The position numbers were made by a program, and so were the translations under genes. Of a DNA stretch of 64,000 bases, positions 36,415 to 45,504 are shown piece after piece (the first letter of the stretch is position 1; every line of letters starts with the position of its first letter). A model generated the notes under the pieces. It saw only the letters and a list, made by a program, of their open reading frames with translations. It had not been told where the DNA came from and ran no database searches. Source of the stretch: Gp6-AA40 sp035649635 (GTDB taxonomy: Bacteria; Acidobacteriota; Vicinamibacteria; Vicinamibacterales; UBA2999); the NCBI GenBank assembly GCA_035649635.1, contig DASRJE010000036.1, forward strand, positions 3,362-67,361, written 5' to 3'.

Positions 36415-37542
36415 TCAGTATCCCATTCGCAAGACGCCCGTGGATGAGCCGTTGACCGTGCCCTTCTCCAGCCACTCGAGCGAAGCGCGAAAAAGCATCG
36501 TGTGATTCTTTTCCCACATCGCGTTGTGCGAAGAGCACCCGAGATCGATCATGACCTTCTGCGACGCGCCGAGATCATCGTAGAGCTCGCGTACCCGCTC
36601 CGGCACAACCTGCTTGTCGTGAATGCCGGCAACCATCAGCGTTGGCGTCTGCGTCTTGGTGACAACTGCTGCATTCCACCCCCACGTCGTTGTCTGTGGT
36701 GCGCGGCGGACACCGGAACCCCAGGTGGAACCGACGGGATCGGATGCGAGCATTGCCGACCAGACGCTATCCGCCGCGGCCTTGTCGTACTGGGCGGCGC
36801 ACCCGACCTGCCTGTCCCAGTTCGCATCGAACTCGGCGCGCGACTGCGTGTTGAAGACGACGCCGTCGGCAGGAACTTTTGCGGGCGCTTCTCCTTGTCG
36901 CTCGCGACCGTACCCGGGCGCGAGCAGAACAAGACGATGCACCTTCTGTGGATTCCTCGCGGTGTAGCCGCCCGAACGCGGACCACCGAGCGACCACGCG
37001 ACGAGGCTTACACGTTCAACGCCGCGCAGGGCTCGTATGTAGTCGACGGCGGCGCCAACGTCTGCCCAGTCGGATGCAATGGATGTGAGGTTCTGGCCGT
37101 AGGTCGGGGCGCACGGCGCGGGGATGAGACGAGGGACGAACAACGCCTGCTGATTGGGAGCCAGGTTGCAGGGATCGTTCATCGCCGGAGGCCGAGTCGA
37201 TCGGCCGTACCCGGTCATGTCAACCGAGAACGCGTCGAAGCCAGCCTGAGCCAAATAGCCCATCCAACTGTAATCCTGGTAGGGCACATCGAACGCGACT
37301 TCAGCCGGCGTGCCGGCGCCGTGCACGAACAACACGACGCGATCGGCCTGGCGCGCGCCACGCGCAAGCGTCCCGGCATGGACGCGCTCGCGCACGTATA
37401 GCTGCGCCGGCTGTCCGGCGATTGCGGGCACCGTCGACTGCACGCGGACGAAGTGATCGATCGTCAGGATCCGTTCGCTGTCATCGCCGACCAGCGGCAC
37501 AACCACCATCCCAACAAGGAGAAGAATTGAAATGGGTCTCAT
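36415..37542 (-). CDS. exported alpha/beta hydrolase
   Basis: 375 residues. Signal peptide (SILLLVGMVVVPLVG). Alpha/beta hydrolase elements: LFVHGAGTP (oxyanion hole, about 71-79), nucleophile in VAWSLGGPRSGG (Ser184), acid probably in VAGIHDKQVV and base in SSHNAMWEKNHTML. The long loop (about 120-150) with Cys pairs is lineage-specific. Related to exported esterases of the Abhydrolase_1/12 type; substrate unknown. The ATG at 37542 is preferred to TTG 37554. Confidence 0.82.
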   Translation of the reverse strand: MRPISILLLVGMVVVPLVGDDSERILTIDHFVRVQSTVPAIAGQPAQLYVRERVHAGTLARGARQADRVVLFVHGAGTPAEVAFDVPYQDYSWMGYLAQAGFDAFSVDMTGYGRSTRPPAMNDPCNLAPNQQALFVPRLIPAPCAPTYGQNLTSIASDWADVGAAVDYIRALRGVERVSLVAWSLGGPRSGGYTARNPQKVHRLVLLAPGYGRERQGEAPAKVPADGVVFNTQSRAEFDANWDRQVGCAAQYDKAAADSVWSAMLASDPVGSTWGSGVRRAPQTTTWGWNAAVVTKTQTPTLMVAGIHDKQVVPERVRELYDDLGASQKVMIDLGCSSHNAMWEKNHTMLFRASLEWLEKGTVNGSSTGVLRMGY

Positions 37543-37555
37543 AGACTTGTACAAA

Positions 37556-37617
37556 AGGCGAGTCCGAAGACTCGCCTGTATGTCTGGAAGGGTACCGGCG
37601 GGTCCTGAGACCCGCCG
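37556..37617. repeat. two REP-like hairpins upstream of the hydrolase
   Basis: Element 1: AGGCGAGTC (37556-37564), loop CGAA, GACTCGCCT (37569-37577), foot TGTATG. Element 2: CGGCGGGTC (37596-37604), loop CTGA, GACCCGCCG (37609-37617). Stems are 9 bp, perfect. The GTAG/CTAC foot is degenerate here, unlike most other copies. Confidence 0.7.
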
Positions 37618-37623
37618 AAATCA

Positions 37624-38664
37624 CTAGTGCAGCGACGTTCTGAGGTGCTCGCGTAGCAGATCGCGTCCGAAATCGCCTCGGAAATCACGCCACACCGAGT
37701 GGACGTGATTCGCATCGTTCTGTGTGTTGTCGAACTCGATCAAGAAGGTCGGGCCTTGCACGCGATAGTAGTGTTTCTGGCCGCGTTCGATTGATCCGGC
37801 CCACGCGAACGAGATGTTGTCGGTGCCGGCGATCTTGATCTTCGCCAATCTGTCCGCGGCGATATCTGCCGCCATCAACCCGGCGTACGAGTCGACGACC
37901 TGCATGAGCATGTCTTTCTGAGCCGCCGTCATCTCCGATGCCTTCAACCCGCTTGGAGACAGCGGATTGATGTCGTTTGCGTTCTCGGTGACGATGTCGT
38001 TCAGAGCGGTCGTGTTGAAGATCGCCGTCTTCCGCTGACCCGCGTCGAGTGCCGTGACGAGGGTGCGCGCCGTGTCCTCGAGCATCGCGAGCGTGCGCTG
38101 TCCCTTCTGCGGACCATCTTTGACCTCGGCCGGATTCGCGCCGGCGAACGACGGCGTGCTCGAGATCGCGGTGCCGTTCACGACGTCGAAACGCAGCGAC
38201 ACGTGATGGAATTCGACGCGCCATCCCCACGTCCCTTTCGCCGACGGCGTGCCGAAGACTGAGAAGCGATAGCCTTCCGAATCGCGAATGGGCCCGCCGC
38301 CCTTCTCCTGGGCCTTCAGGATGTTTTCGAGCTGCATGATTTGGGTGTACGTGGTGTAACCGCGATCGCTGAGCCCGGTCCTGAGCAACTCGTGTGCAGC
38401 CTTGCGCTGCGGCTCCGTCATCGCCTTGATCTGCAGTCCGTTGCGCTCGAACTGCGGCACGAAGTGCCACCTGAGTCGCTCGGGCGAATCAAACGGGAAC
38501 GTCGCCTGCTGGCGCTGCTCCGGTGTCAGCGACGCGAGAAACTTTTCGGCTCCCGTGGCCATCGCCGCTGACGATGACGTCCGCTGCGCTTGAACGATCG
38601 CGCCACCGAGCGCGGCAAGAATGCCGAGTGCGAGCAACACTCGTGGAGAAATCAGACGCTTCAT
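37624..38664 (-). CDS. DUF3500 domain-containing secreted protein
   Basis: 346 residues from ATG 38664, with signal peptide (LALGILAALGGAIVQAQ). Typical DUF3500 features: the N-terminal helical LTPEQRQQATFPFDSPERLRWHFVP, the centre GWRVEFHHVSLRFDVVNG, and the C-terminal IEFDNTQNDANHVHSVWRDF with HLRTSLH. Function of DUF3500 is not established. Upstream is a long repeat region. Confidence 0.85.
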   Translation of the reverse strand: MKRLISPRVLLALGILAALGGAIVQAQRTSSSAAMATGAEKFLASLTPEQRQQATFPFDSPERLRWHFVPQFERNGLQIKAMTEPQRKAAHELLRTGLSDRGYTTYTQIMQLENILKAQEKGGGPIRDSEGYRFSVFGTPSAKGTWGWRVEFHHVSLRFDVVNGTAISSTPSFAGANPAEVKDGPQKGQRTLAMLEDTARTLVTALDAGQRKTAIFNTTALNDIVTENANDINPLSPSGLKASEMTAAQKDMLMQVVDSYAGLMAADIAADRLAKIKIAGTDNISFAWAGSIERGQKHYYRVQGPTFLIEFDNTQNDANHVHSVWRDFRGDFGRDLLREHLRTSLH

Positions 38665-38699
38665 ACGTACCTCGCTGGTCGGGGATGGTAGCACGCTCG

Positions 38700-38942
38700 C
38701 TCGTTCGGGGTTCGGGATTCGGGACTCGGGGTTCGGGACTCGGGGTTCGGGACTCGAGGTTCGGGACTCGGGGTTCGGGACTCGGGACTCGGGGCTCGGG
38801 GCTTGGGACTCGGGATTCGACGTTCTATATTCCTAATATTCAAGGAGTCACGGACCTTCGAAGCCAATTCCGGATGGGTCGGTTCCCAGATCCCAGATCC
38901 CAGATCCCGGATCCCGAGCCCCGGATCCCGAGTCCCGGCTAT
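38700..38942. repeat. long GGGATTCGGGACTC array with facing arm
   Basis: About 120 nt of GGGTTCGGGATTCGGGACTC-type units (38700-38820), about 60 nt of unrelated sequence, then complementary units CCCAGATCCCAGATCCCGG and CCCGAGTCCCGG (38886-38938). The largest array in the window. Longer reading frames through it are repeat translations. Confidence 0.75.
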
Positions 38943-38966
38943 GATGTAGCCGCTCAGGAGGCGATC

Positions 38967-40913
38967 GTGGCAGATTTACATGACAGCTCGGAACCGAAAG
39001 GTCCAGCTGAAGCCGGACACTCTGGATCGCTCGACCGTCGTGACTTCTTCAAGGGCGCGGCGCTCGGCGCCGCCGGTCTCGTGGTAGGCGGCCAAAGTGC
39101 GGCCGCGGAAGCGCCGCCAGTCCAGCCATCTCCGGCGGTTGAATTACCGACGCTGGCTCACGATCTTGCCTATGCCATGCCAGCGCAGGCGAGCGGCCCA
39201 CCACCAGCAAGCGCGGCAGGGCAAGGGCGACCCGCGTCCGACTTCATGGTCGACGTGATCAAGAAGATCGGCTTCGAGTACGCGGCGATCAATCCCGGCT
39301 CGACGTTTCAGGGGCTGCACGAATCGCTCCTCAACTACGGCAACAACTCGGCCCCGGAGCTCCTCACCTGCCTGCATGAAGAAGCGGCCGTTGCCATGGC
39401 GCATGGATACGCCAAGGCCGCGGGCAAGCCGATGCTCGTGATCGTGCACGGGACCGTCGGCCTGCTCCACTCGTCGATGGCGCTCTTTCAGGCCTGGGCC
39501 GATCGTGTCCCCGTCTTCCTGATCGTTGGGCACAACCGCAATCCCTCTGGCGTGATCAATCGTCCACACAGTGCCCAGGACATGGGCTTGCTGGTGCGCA
39601 GCTTCGTCAAATACGACGACGAGGCCACGACGCTGGAGCGATTCGCGGAATCGGCGATGCGCGCCTACCGTATCGCGGTGACGCCGCCGATGGGACCGGT
39701 CGTAATTACCGTCGCAGCGGAGTTGCAGGAATCGATCGTCAACGACGCGCCGCGTATCCCCGAGCTCACGGTACCGGCGCCCCCGCAAGGCGACGCAAGC
39801 GCCGTGCGTGAAGCCGCCCGCATGCTGGTCGCGGCACAGAGTCCGCTGATTCAGATCGCCAAGCTCGGACGGACGCCGAAGGCCTGGGACCTCCTGATCG
39901 AGTTGGCAGAAACACTCCAGGCGCCGGTTGACGTGCTCGGTTACTCGTCGTGGCAGAAGTTTCCCTCGTGGCATCCACTCTATGGGAGCGGTGGCCGCGG
40001 CTACACTCCCGATGTCACGCTCGGTCTCGAAGTCACCGACATGTCCGTGCCCGCGCGCGCGGCGCGAGCCAATGGCCGGAAGACCATCAGCATCTCAGCG
40101 GAGTATCTGTTCCAGGGCAGCAACATCCACGACTTCGGACGTTACGCCGACGTGGACCTGGCGATTGCCGCCGACGCAGAAGCGACGCTGCCGTCGCTCA
40201 TCGAGGAAATCCGCAAACAGACCACGCCGGAACGCAAGAGCGCGATGCAGGCGCGCGGCAAGCAGGTAGCAGGCGCGCACAAGGAGCTGCAACTCAACGG
40301 TATTCGCGACGCCCGGCACGGCTGGGAAGCAAGTCCGGTCAGCGTGCCGCGGCTGATCGCCGAACTCGGCGATCAGATCGCCAACGACGATTGGGCAATC
40401 GTCTCAGGCCACCAGTTCACCGGAGATTGGCAGCGTCGGCTGCTGAATCACGACAAGCCGTATCGCTACAACGGCGATTGCGGAGGCTTCGGCATCGGCT
40501 ACGACTCCCCGGCTTCCGTAGGCGGCGCGCTGGCGCACAAGAAGTTCGGCCGTCTTTCCGTCGCCATCGTCGGCGACGGCGACCTCAACTTCAGCCCCGG
40601 GGTGATCTGGACCGCCGCCCATCACAAGATTCCGCTGCTCTTCATCGTCCACAACAACCGTGCGTACCATGCGGAGGTGATGATCATCCAGCGGATGTGC
40701 GGCGTGCGCGGACGCGGCAACCAGAACGCTCACATCGGGAACGTCATCACCGATCCCAACATCAACTACGCGCAGATGGCGAAGGCGTACGGGATGTACA
40801 GCGAGGGGCCGATCGAGAACCCGAAGGATCTGGCGGGTGCATACCAGCGCGCGCTGGCGAAGGTGAGAGCCGGAGAACCGGCGTTGATCGACGTCATTTC
40901 GCAGCCACGGTGA
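38967..40913 (+). CDS. Tat-exported thiamine-diphosphate-dependent enzyme (acetolactate synthase superfamily)
   Basis: 648 residues, GTG 38967 with AGGAGG upstream. Residues 22-40 (LDRRDFFKGAALGAAGLVV) are a Tat signal (RRDFFK). The rest is a complete three-domain ThDP fold: activating Glu in CLHEEAAVAMAHGYAK (E138/E139), N-terminal PYR end FLIVGHNRNPSGVI, and the PP-domain cofactor motif GDGDLNFSPGVIW...VHNNRAYH (GDG 536-538, NN 563-564). It resembles oxoacid-processing enzymes, but no characterised subgroup could be assigned. Residues 11-18 (KGPAEAGH) are encoded by a REP-like element. The next gene encodes a cytochrome c. Confidence 0.85.
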   Translation: MADLHDSSEPKGPAEAGHSGSLDRRDFFKGAALGAAGLVVGGQSAAAEAPPVQPSPAVELPTLAHDLAYAMPAQASGPPPASAAGQGRPASDFMVDVIKKIGFEYAAINPGSTFQGLHESLLNYGNNSAPELLTCLHEEAAVAMAHGYAKAAGKPMLVIVHGTVGLLHSSMALFQAWADRVPVFLIVGHNRNPSGVINRPHSAQDMGLLVRSFVKYDDEATTLERFAESAMRAYRIAVTPPMGPVVITVAAELQESIVNDAPRIPELTVPAPPQGDASAVREAARMLVAAQSPLIQIAKLGRTPKAWDLLIELAETLQAPVDVLGYSSWQKFPSWHPLYGSGGRGYTPDVTLGLEVTDMSVPARAARANGRKTISISAEYLFQGSNIHDFGRYADVDLAIAADAEATLPSLIEEIRKQTTPERKSAMQARGKQVAGAHKELQLNGIRDARHGWEASPVSVPRLIAELGDQIANDDWAIVSGHQFTGDWQRRLLNHDKPYRYNGDCGGFGIGYDSPASVGGALAHKKFGRLSVAIVGDGDLNFSPGVIWTAAHHKIPLLFIVHNNRAYHAEVMIIQRMCGVRGRGNQNAHIGNVITDPNINYAQMAKAYGMYSEGPIENPKDLAGAYQRALAKVRAGEPALIDVISQPR

Positions 40914-40921
40914 TCACGACA

Positions 40922-41317
40922 ATGGTTTTTCGTTCCGCGTTCATAACGCTCGTGCTGCTGACTATGGCCGGTACTGGTGTCGCGCAGAATCAGCCGGCCG
41001 CGCCGCTCGCTGCGCCAACCGGCAACGCCCAGCGCGGCAAAGTGCTTTTTGAATCCTCGTTGCGTTGTTATGCATGTCACGGCTTCGATGGTCAGACGGG
41101 CTCGCCGCGGCTGGTGCCGATGTCGCGCGCCGAAGACATCTTCCTGGCTTACGTGCGCAAGCCGGCCACGCAGGGAATGCCGTCATTTGTCGCGCAGCCC
41201 GAAGCGGATCTTCGTGACGTCTACGCGTATATCCGATCAATACCCCAGGCGGCGCCCGCTGCGGACAGCGTGCCTGTAATCAAGGGCGTCTTGGATCGCA
41301 GAACGAAGGCAAACTAG
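40922..41317 (+). CDS. periplasmic monohaem cytochrome c
   Basis: 131 residues from ATG 40922; a GTG at 40910 would overlap the preceding stop as GTGA. Signal peptide ends GTGVAQ. Haem-binding motif CYACH (C49, C52, H53) and probable axial Met86 in GMPSF. It is directly downstream of the Tat-exported ThDP enzyme with possible translational coupling, so it is a natural electron-acceptor candidate for it; this is inference. Confidence 0.85.
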   Translation: MVFRSAFITLVLLTMAGTGVAQNQPAAPLAAPTGNAQRGKVLFESSLRCYACHGFDGQTGSPRLVPMSRAEDIFLAYVRKPATQGMPSFVAQPEADLRDVYAYIRSIPQAAPAADSVPVIKGVLDRRTKAN

Positions 41318-41327
41318 AACTGAACGC

Positions 41328-41398
41328 AGTCAACTCCCAACTCCCAACTTCCAAGATCGATTTTCTTGGGAGTTGGGAGTTGGAGGTTGGGCGTTAAT
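41328..41398. repeat. CAACTCCCAACTCCCAAC array, facing arms
   Basis: Left arm CAACTCCCAACTCCCAACTT, centre AAGATCGATTTTC, right arm TTGGGAGTTGGGAGTTGG. The arms pair almost perfectly over about 20 bp. The element lies between two convergent genes and could function as a bidirectional terminator by position, although no T-run follows. Confidence 0.7.
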
Positions 41399-41403
41399 TC
41401 TTT

Positions 41404-41661
41404 TTACAGCCCCAGCCACGACATCGGGCCCGCCGATCGGCCCATGACGCCGACGACGAGAAATGCGATGCCACTGGCGATCGCGGACACAATCGGCACA
41501 AACAGGCTGACAAACGCCGAGACAGCTGGCGCCGTGTCACCGTGCGCAAATTGCACCTGCGCGAGCGATTCGTGGATGGTTCGATCGTGAAGCTTGCGGA
41601 CCAGCGTGACGAAGCCGGTGCCGACGAGCAGGATTCCAAACGCCAAAGTAACGAAGTTCAT
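41404..41661 (-). CDS. small membrane protein of unknown function
   Basis: 85 residues with two hydrophobic stretches (MNFVTLAFGILLVGTGFVTL near the N-terminus and AVSAFVSLFVPIVSAIASGIAFLVVG near 45-70). No known motif. Codon use fits the chromosome. The following 228 nt (41662-41889) hold no gene I can support. Confidence 0.5.
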   Translation of the reverse strand: MNFVTLAFGILLVGTGFVTLVRKLHDRTIHESLAQVQFAHGDTAPAVSAFVSLFVPIVSAIASGIAFLVVGVMGRSAGPMSWLGL

Positions 41662-41889
41662 TGCCCCTCCACTGCCTGGACCGCTATGCGGCTCGGTTGC
41701 GTGAATCTGGCTCGGTCGTGTCCACGCTTAGCGGTCCTGGCGCGCGCAGCGCGCCAAAAAGATACTGGCAACCAGTCAAGGGCTCCGCGGGATGTTTCAC
41801 AGCGGAACCCCTTGCCTGGTTGGACGGTGGGTCTTACGGATTGGTTCGTGACAATCTGATGACCCGCTGAAGCTACGGCGGGCACGCAC

Positions 41890-44346
41890 TCACTCGGCGC
41901 GCAGCGCTTCGACCGGGTCGAGCGCGGCGGCGCGACGGGCCGGCAGATAACTGGCCAGCACGGCCGCAGTACCAAGAACGAGCGACACGGCGCCATACGT
42001 CGCGCCGTCGAGCGGGCTCACGTTGAACAGCATCGAGGCCATCAGTCTCGTGACGCCCGCGGCCACTCCGACGCCAACAGCGATACCGATGGCGGCGAGC
42101 ACGAGTCCGTGCCGCACGAACATCCGTCTGACTTGATTGTGATCGATGCCCAGCGCCATCCGGATCCCGATTTCGCGGGTACGTTGTGAGACTGCGTACG
42201 AGATCACGCCGTAGATCCCGATGAGACCGAGCAGCAGCGCCATCCCGCCCGCGATCGCCAGCATCACCAGGGCGAACGTCGTACGTGCCATTGATCGCTC
42301 GTACACCTCCTGCAACGTTCGCACGAGCGCGAGAGGAAGAGAACCATTCACCGACCAGACGGCCTGGCGCACCTGCGCGAGAAAGGCGTCCGTGCTCGTG
42401 CGCTCGCTTCGCACGACATACGTCAGTGACCGCGTCACAAAACGTTCCTGACCCCAGAACTTCGACATCAAGAACGGCCAGTAGACGATAGTCGGCGCTG
42501 GTTCGTGAACACCGTTGTCATACATGTTCCCGACGACACCCACGATTTCGCGCCAGTGGTCGAGCGAGGCTACACGGATCCGCTTGCCGAGTGCCGCCTG
42601 GGAACCGCCCCACAGTTCGCGCGCCAGGTTCTCCGAGATCACCGCGACGTGACGGTCGTCGAACACATCGGTCCACGTGAAGTCCCGTCCGGCGACGAGC
42701 GGCGTGCCGACGGTCCGAAAGTATTCAGGCGAGATCATCTTGAACCGGCGAATCGGCGGAATCTGTCCCGGGTCGTACGCCTTGTCCTCCGCAACGACGG
42801 GATCGTTGGGATCGAATCCTTCGAGTGGTGCCGAGTTGACCATTGCCGCAGATTCGACACCGGGGATCGCTGCGACCTTCTCCAGGATCTCGTTGTAGGA
42901 GCGAGCTACGCGTTCGCCATCGGCCTCGACGGATTCCGGTATCGACACCCGTAACATCTGCACCTCGCCGGGGCGCGTAAAGCCAGGTTGCACGTTGCGC
43001 AAGGTTTGGAACGTTCGAATCATGAGACCCGACGCCACCAGCAACACCAGGGCAAGCGCAACCTGCACGATCACCAGCGCGCTTCGGGCCCGGTGCCGTT
43101 CCCGGCTGTGGCTGGACGTGCGACTGCTGCCGCGAAGTGCAGTCACCAGATGAGGCCCGCTGTACTTCAGTATGGGAATGGCGCCAAAGAACAAGCCTGA
43201 CAACAGCGACGCCATCAAGGTGAATACGAGAACGACCGGATCGATCGTGATCTCGCGCAGACGGGGTAGCGTTTCTGGCCCGATGGCGAGAAGGAGTTTG
43301 AGCGCGCCATAGGCGACCGCGAGCCCCAGCACTCCACCCATGAGCCCAAGCAGCAGGCTCTCCTGCAGGAGTTCTCGCGCGATACGCCGCCAGCCTGCGC
43401 CGAGTGCCGCTCGCGTCGCCAGTTCCTGCTGTCGTCCCTCGACCCGTACGAGCAGAAGGTTGGCGACGTTGGCGCATGCAATGAGCAGCACAACACCGAT
43501 GGTGCCCATCAGTACCCACAGCGTGTCGGTGATGTCGCCGACAATGTCCTGTTTGAGTTGTGTGAGTGCGGGCCCAATTCGAGCACTCTCGAACACCTTC
43601 CGATCCAGTCCCATCGGGGCCGGCCACGCTTTGAGCCAGATGGGAAGCATGCGGCCGACATCCGCATTGGCCTGCTGTAAGGTCACGCCTGGTCGGAGCC
43701 GGGCTACACCCTGAAAGCTGAAATTTCCGAGAAATACTCGACCGCGATCGAAGCGCAGGGGGACGAGGACGTCTGCCTCCTCGTCGAGAAACTGAAATCG
43801 GTCGGGCATGACTCCGATCACGGTGTAGGGCTTGGCATCGATCGTCAGTGTTCGACCAACGACCGATGAGTCACCACCAAATCGGCGATGCCAGTACCCG
43901 GGCATCAGCATGACGGTGTCCGGACTACCGGGAGTGTCGTCCTCCCGAGAAAACCACCGGCCAAGGGCGGGCGCCACGCCGAGGGCCTGTAACGTGCCAT
44001 CGGTGAGCCTGATACTTCGCACCTGTTCTGGTTCGGATTGCCCCGTGATCGTCACCCCGCCGCTCGCCCACACACCGAACTCGCGAAAGGTTTGACTCTC
44101 CTCCCGGTAGGTAAAGTGCATCGTCGGGGAGACGTTCAACTTTGGAAGGTTGACGCCCGGCGCGGAATGCCACACGCCAACCAGTTCATGAGCGTCGGGA
44201 TACGGCAACGGCTTGATGAGGACGCCGTTCATGACACTGAAAACTGCCGTGTTGGCGCCGATGCCAATCGCCAGCGTAACGAGCGCGATAGCCGTGAACA
44301 TCGGGGCGCGTGTGAACCGTCGCAGGACTGGCGGAATCGGAGCCAT
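41890..44346 (-). CDS. ADOP-type FtsX/MacB-like ABC permease
   Basis: 818 residues. N-terminal TM (MFTAIALVTLAIGIGANTAVFSVMNGV), MacB periplasmic domain, FtsX domain with IACANVANLLLVRVEGRQQELATRAALG, second periplasmic and FtsX units and the usual end DPVEALRAE. No ATPase gene nearby. Typical complete acidobacterial duplicated orphan permease; substrate unknown. It is the last gene of the long minus-strand run from 50962. Confidence 0.9.
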   Translation of the reverse strand: MAPIPPVLRRFTRAPMFTAIALVTLAIGIGANTAVFSVMNGVLIKPLPYPDAHELVGVWHSAPGVNLPKLNVSPTMHFTYREESQTFREFGVWASGGVTITGQSEPEQVRSIRLTDGTLQALGVAPALGRWFSREDDTPGSPDTVMLMPGYWHRRFGGDSSVVGRTLTIDAKPYTVIGVMPDRFQFLDEEADVLVPLRFDRGRVFLGNFSFQGVARLRPGVTLQQANADVGRMLPIWLKAWPAPMGLDRKVFESARIGPALTQLKQDIVGDITDTLWVLMGTIGVVLLIACANVANLLLVRVEGRQQELATRAALGAGWRRIARELLQESLLLGLMGGVLGLAVAYGALKLLLAIGPETLPRLREITIDPVVLVFTLMASLLSGLFFGAIPILKYSGPHLVTALRGSSRTSSHSRERHRARSALVIVQVALALVLLVASGLMIRTFQTLRNVQPGFTRPGEVQMLRVSIPESVEADGERVARSYNEILEKVAAIPGVESAAMVNSAPLEGFDPNDPVVAEDKAYDPGQIPPIRRFKMISPEYFRTVGTPLVAGRDFTWTDVFDDRHVAVISENLARELWGGSQAALGKRIRVASLDHWREIVGVVGNMYDNGVHEPAPTIVYWPFLMSKFWGQERFVTRSLTYVVRSERTSTDAFLAQVRQAVWSVNGSLPLALVRTLQEVYERSMARTTFALVMLAIAGGMALLLGLIGIYGVISYAVSQRTREIGIRMALGIDHNQVRRMFVRHGLVLAAIGIAVGVGVAAGVTRLMASMLFNVSPLDGATYGAVSLVLGTAAVLASYLPARRAAALDPVEALRAE

Positions 44347-44396
44347 ATCGTCTACTTACGACAACGCTGCGGCAAGGTTCCGGTTAACAGGCAGGC

Positions 44397-44705
44397 TCAG
44401 CGACGGCTGAGATCATGGCGCACGATGCGCTGCTGAATGTCGTCCGCGCGCTGGCTGGCGCGGAACTCGATGATGCGGAATTCAGCGAGCTTATGCGCGT
44501 AGAACGGGTCCTCGGCCACGATTGTTTCGATTTGGCTGCGGCTTTCGCCGACGGCCAGGATGATGCCACCGTCGCGCGGAATCTTGCGCCCCGAGACCAG
44601 AAAGTGACCGGCCGCGTAGTACTTCTTCAGGAACCTGACGTGAGCCGCCATGTGCGCGTCGATTCGTGCGAGATCGACCTTGTAGATCAGTTCGATGACA
44701 AACAT
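44397..44705 (-). CDS. YciI family protein
   Basis: 102 residues starting MFVIELIYKVDLARIDAHMAAH. Contains the YciI/YCII fold features: AHVRFLKKYYAAGHFLVSG and VAEDPFYAHKLAEFRIIEF, with the His and Asp positions proposed as a conserved pair. Family roles are poorly defined. It is 18 nt from the phosphoesterase gene, probably co-transcribed. Confidence 0.85.
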   Translation of the reverse strand: MFVIELIYKVDLARIDAHMAAHVRFLKKYYAAGHFLVSGRKIPRDGGIILAVGESRSQIETIVAEDPFYAHKLAEFRIIEFRASQRADDIQQRIVRHDLSRR

Positions 44706-44723
44706 AGATGGATAGCCCGCCGC

Positions 44724-45497
44724 TTAGAACGAAACCCGCGTGAACACCTTGAGGATGTCGTCTTCTGCCGGAGGCTGCACAAGGGAATCTGCTAATTCGC
44801 AGGCTTGTGGGTACTCTGTTTGACGGATCTGCTCTCCGGCACGCTGGAGGTCGTACGGCGTGTTCCGCAGCTCGACACCGGGACCAAGGAGCAGCCAGTC
44901 GGCGCCTGTCGTTCCAAACGGCATTCCTACACTCCCGGCGTTGACGACACGCGTGGCGCCGATCATCCGGTCGAACTGCATGTGTGTGTGCCCGCAGATC
45001 ACGACATCCGCGTCGAGACCTTCGAAGACCGGCAGCAGAACCTCTTCCGGCGTGAGACGAGTAAAAGCGTCGGTCTCGCTGTGCGGTGTGGCATGACAGA
45101 AGAGCACCTTCCCGACACCGGGGATCTCGAGACGCAGTGTCCTCGGCCAGCTTGCCATCGCACGGGCATGATCCGGCAGCACTTGCCGGGCGCTCCACCG
45201 CACCACTTCTTTCAGCGGTTCCGGTAGCGGGTAGCCTGACGTCGTTCCCCAATACGTGACAGCGCTGGGATCGGATGCATCGATCTGCGCCAGCATGCCC
45301 AGTTCACCGTTGCCATGAACGAACTGCGCCGGGATATCGAGGGAGAGGATGCGCGCGAGCGTCTCACGCATCATCGGACCGGGGACGATGTCGCCACCGA
45401 ACACGATCAGGTCGACGCGCGCGTCACGAACCTCTTCGAGTACGGCCTCGAAGGCCGGCAGGTTCGCGTGGATGTCGCACAGCGCCGCGACCCGCAT
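44724..45497 (-). CDS. metallophosphoesterase (YfcE-like)
   Basis: 257 residues. Calcineurin-like motifs: DIHAN at 8-12, GGDIVPGP near 34-41, GNGELG near 60 (the usual GNHE/GNCD site, with Gly in place of His/Cys), CHATPHSE and CGHTHMQF. Family members hydrolyse phosphomonoesters or phosphodiesters. Gly at the GNGE site is uncommon but seen in related proteins. Co-directional with the class II aldolase gene, 7 nt apart. Confidence 0.85.
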   Translation of the reverse strand: MRVAALCDIHANLPAFEAVLEEVRDARVDLIVFGGDIVPGPMMRETLARILSLDIPAQFVHGNGELGMLAQIDASDPSAVTYWGTTSGYPLPEPLKEVVRWSARQVLPDHARAMASWPRTLRLEIPGVGKVLFCHATPHSETDAFTRLTPEEVLLPVFEGLDADVVICGHTHMQFDRMIGATRVVNAGSVGMPFGTTGADWLLLGPGVELRNTPYDLQRAGEQIRQTEYPQACELADSLVQPPAEDDILKVFTRVSF

Positions 45498-45504
45498 GAC
45501 TGAC

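Noticed and set aside
38700..38942. CRISPR-like array
   Set aside because: Units are 7-9 nt, degenerate and contiguous with no constant repeat of 24-40 nt and no unique spacers.
39950..41317. Long + strand ORF overlapping the ThDP enzyme
   Set aside because: The first ~320 codons read out of frame through the enzyme gene; only the last ~130 codons are real (the cytochrome c).
41739..41760. GGCGCGC/GCGCGCC hairpin with an A-run, as a terminator
   Set aside because: The A-run would be a T-run only 5' of the hairpin on the minus strand; it is on the wrong side for a rho-independent terminator on either strand.
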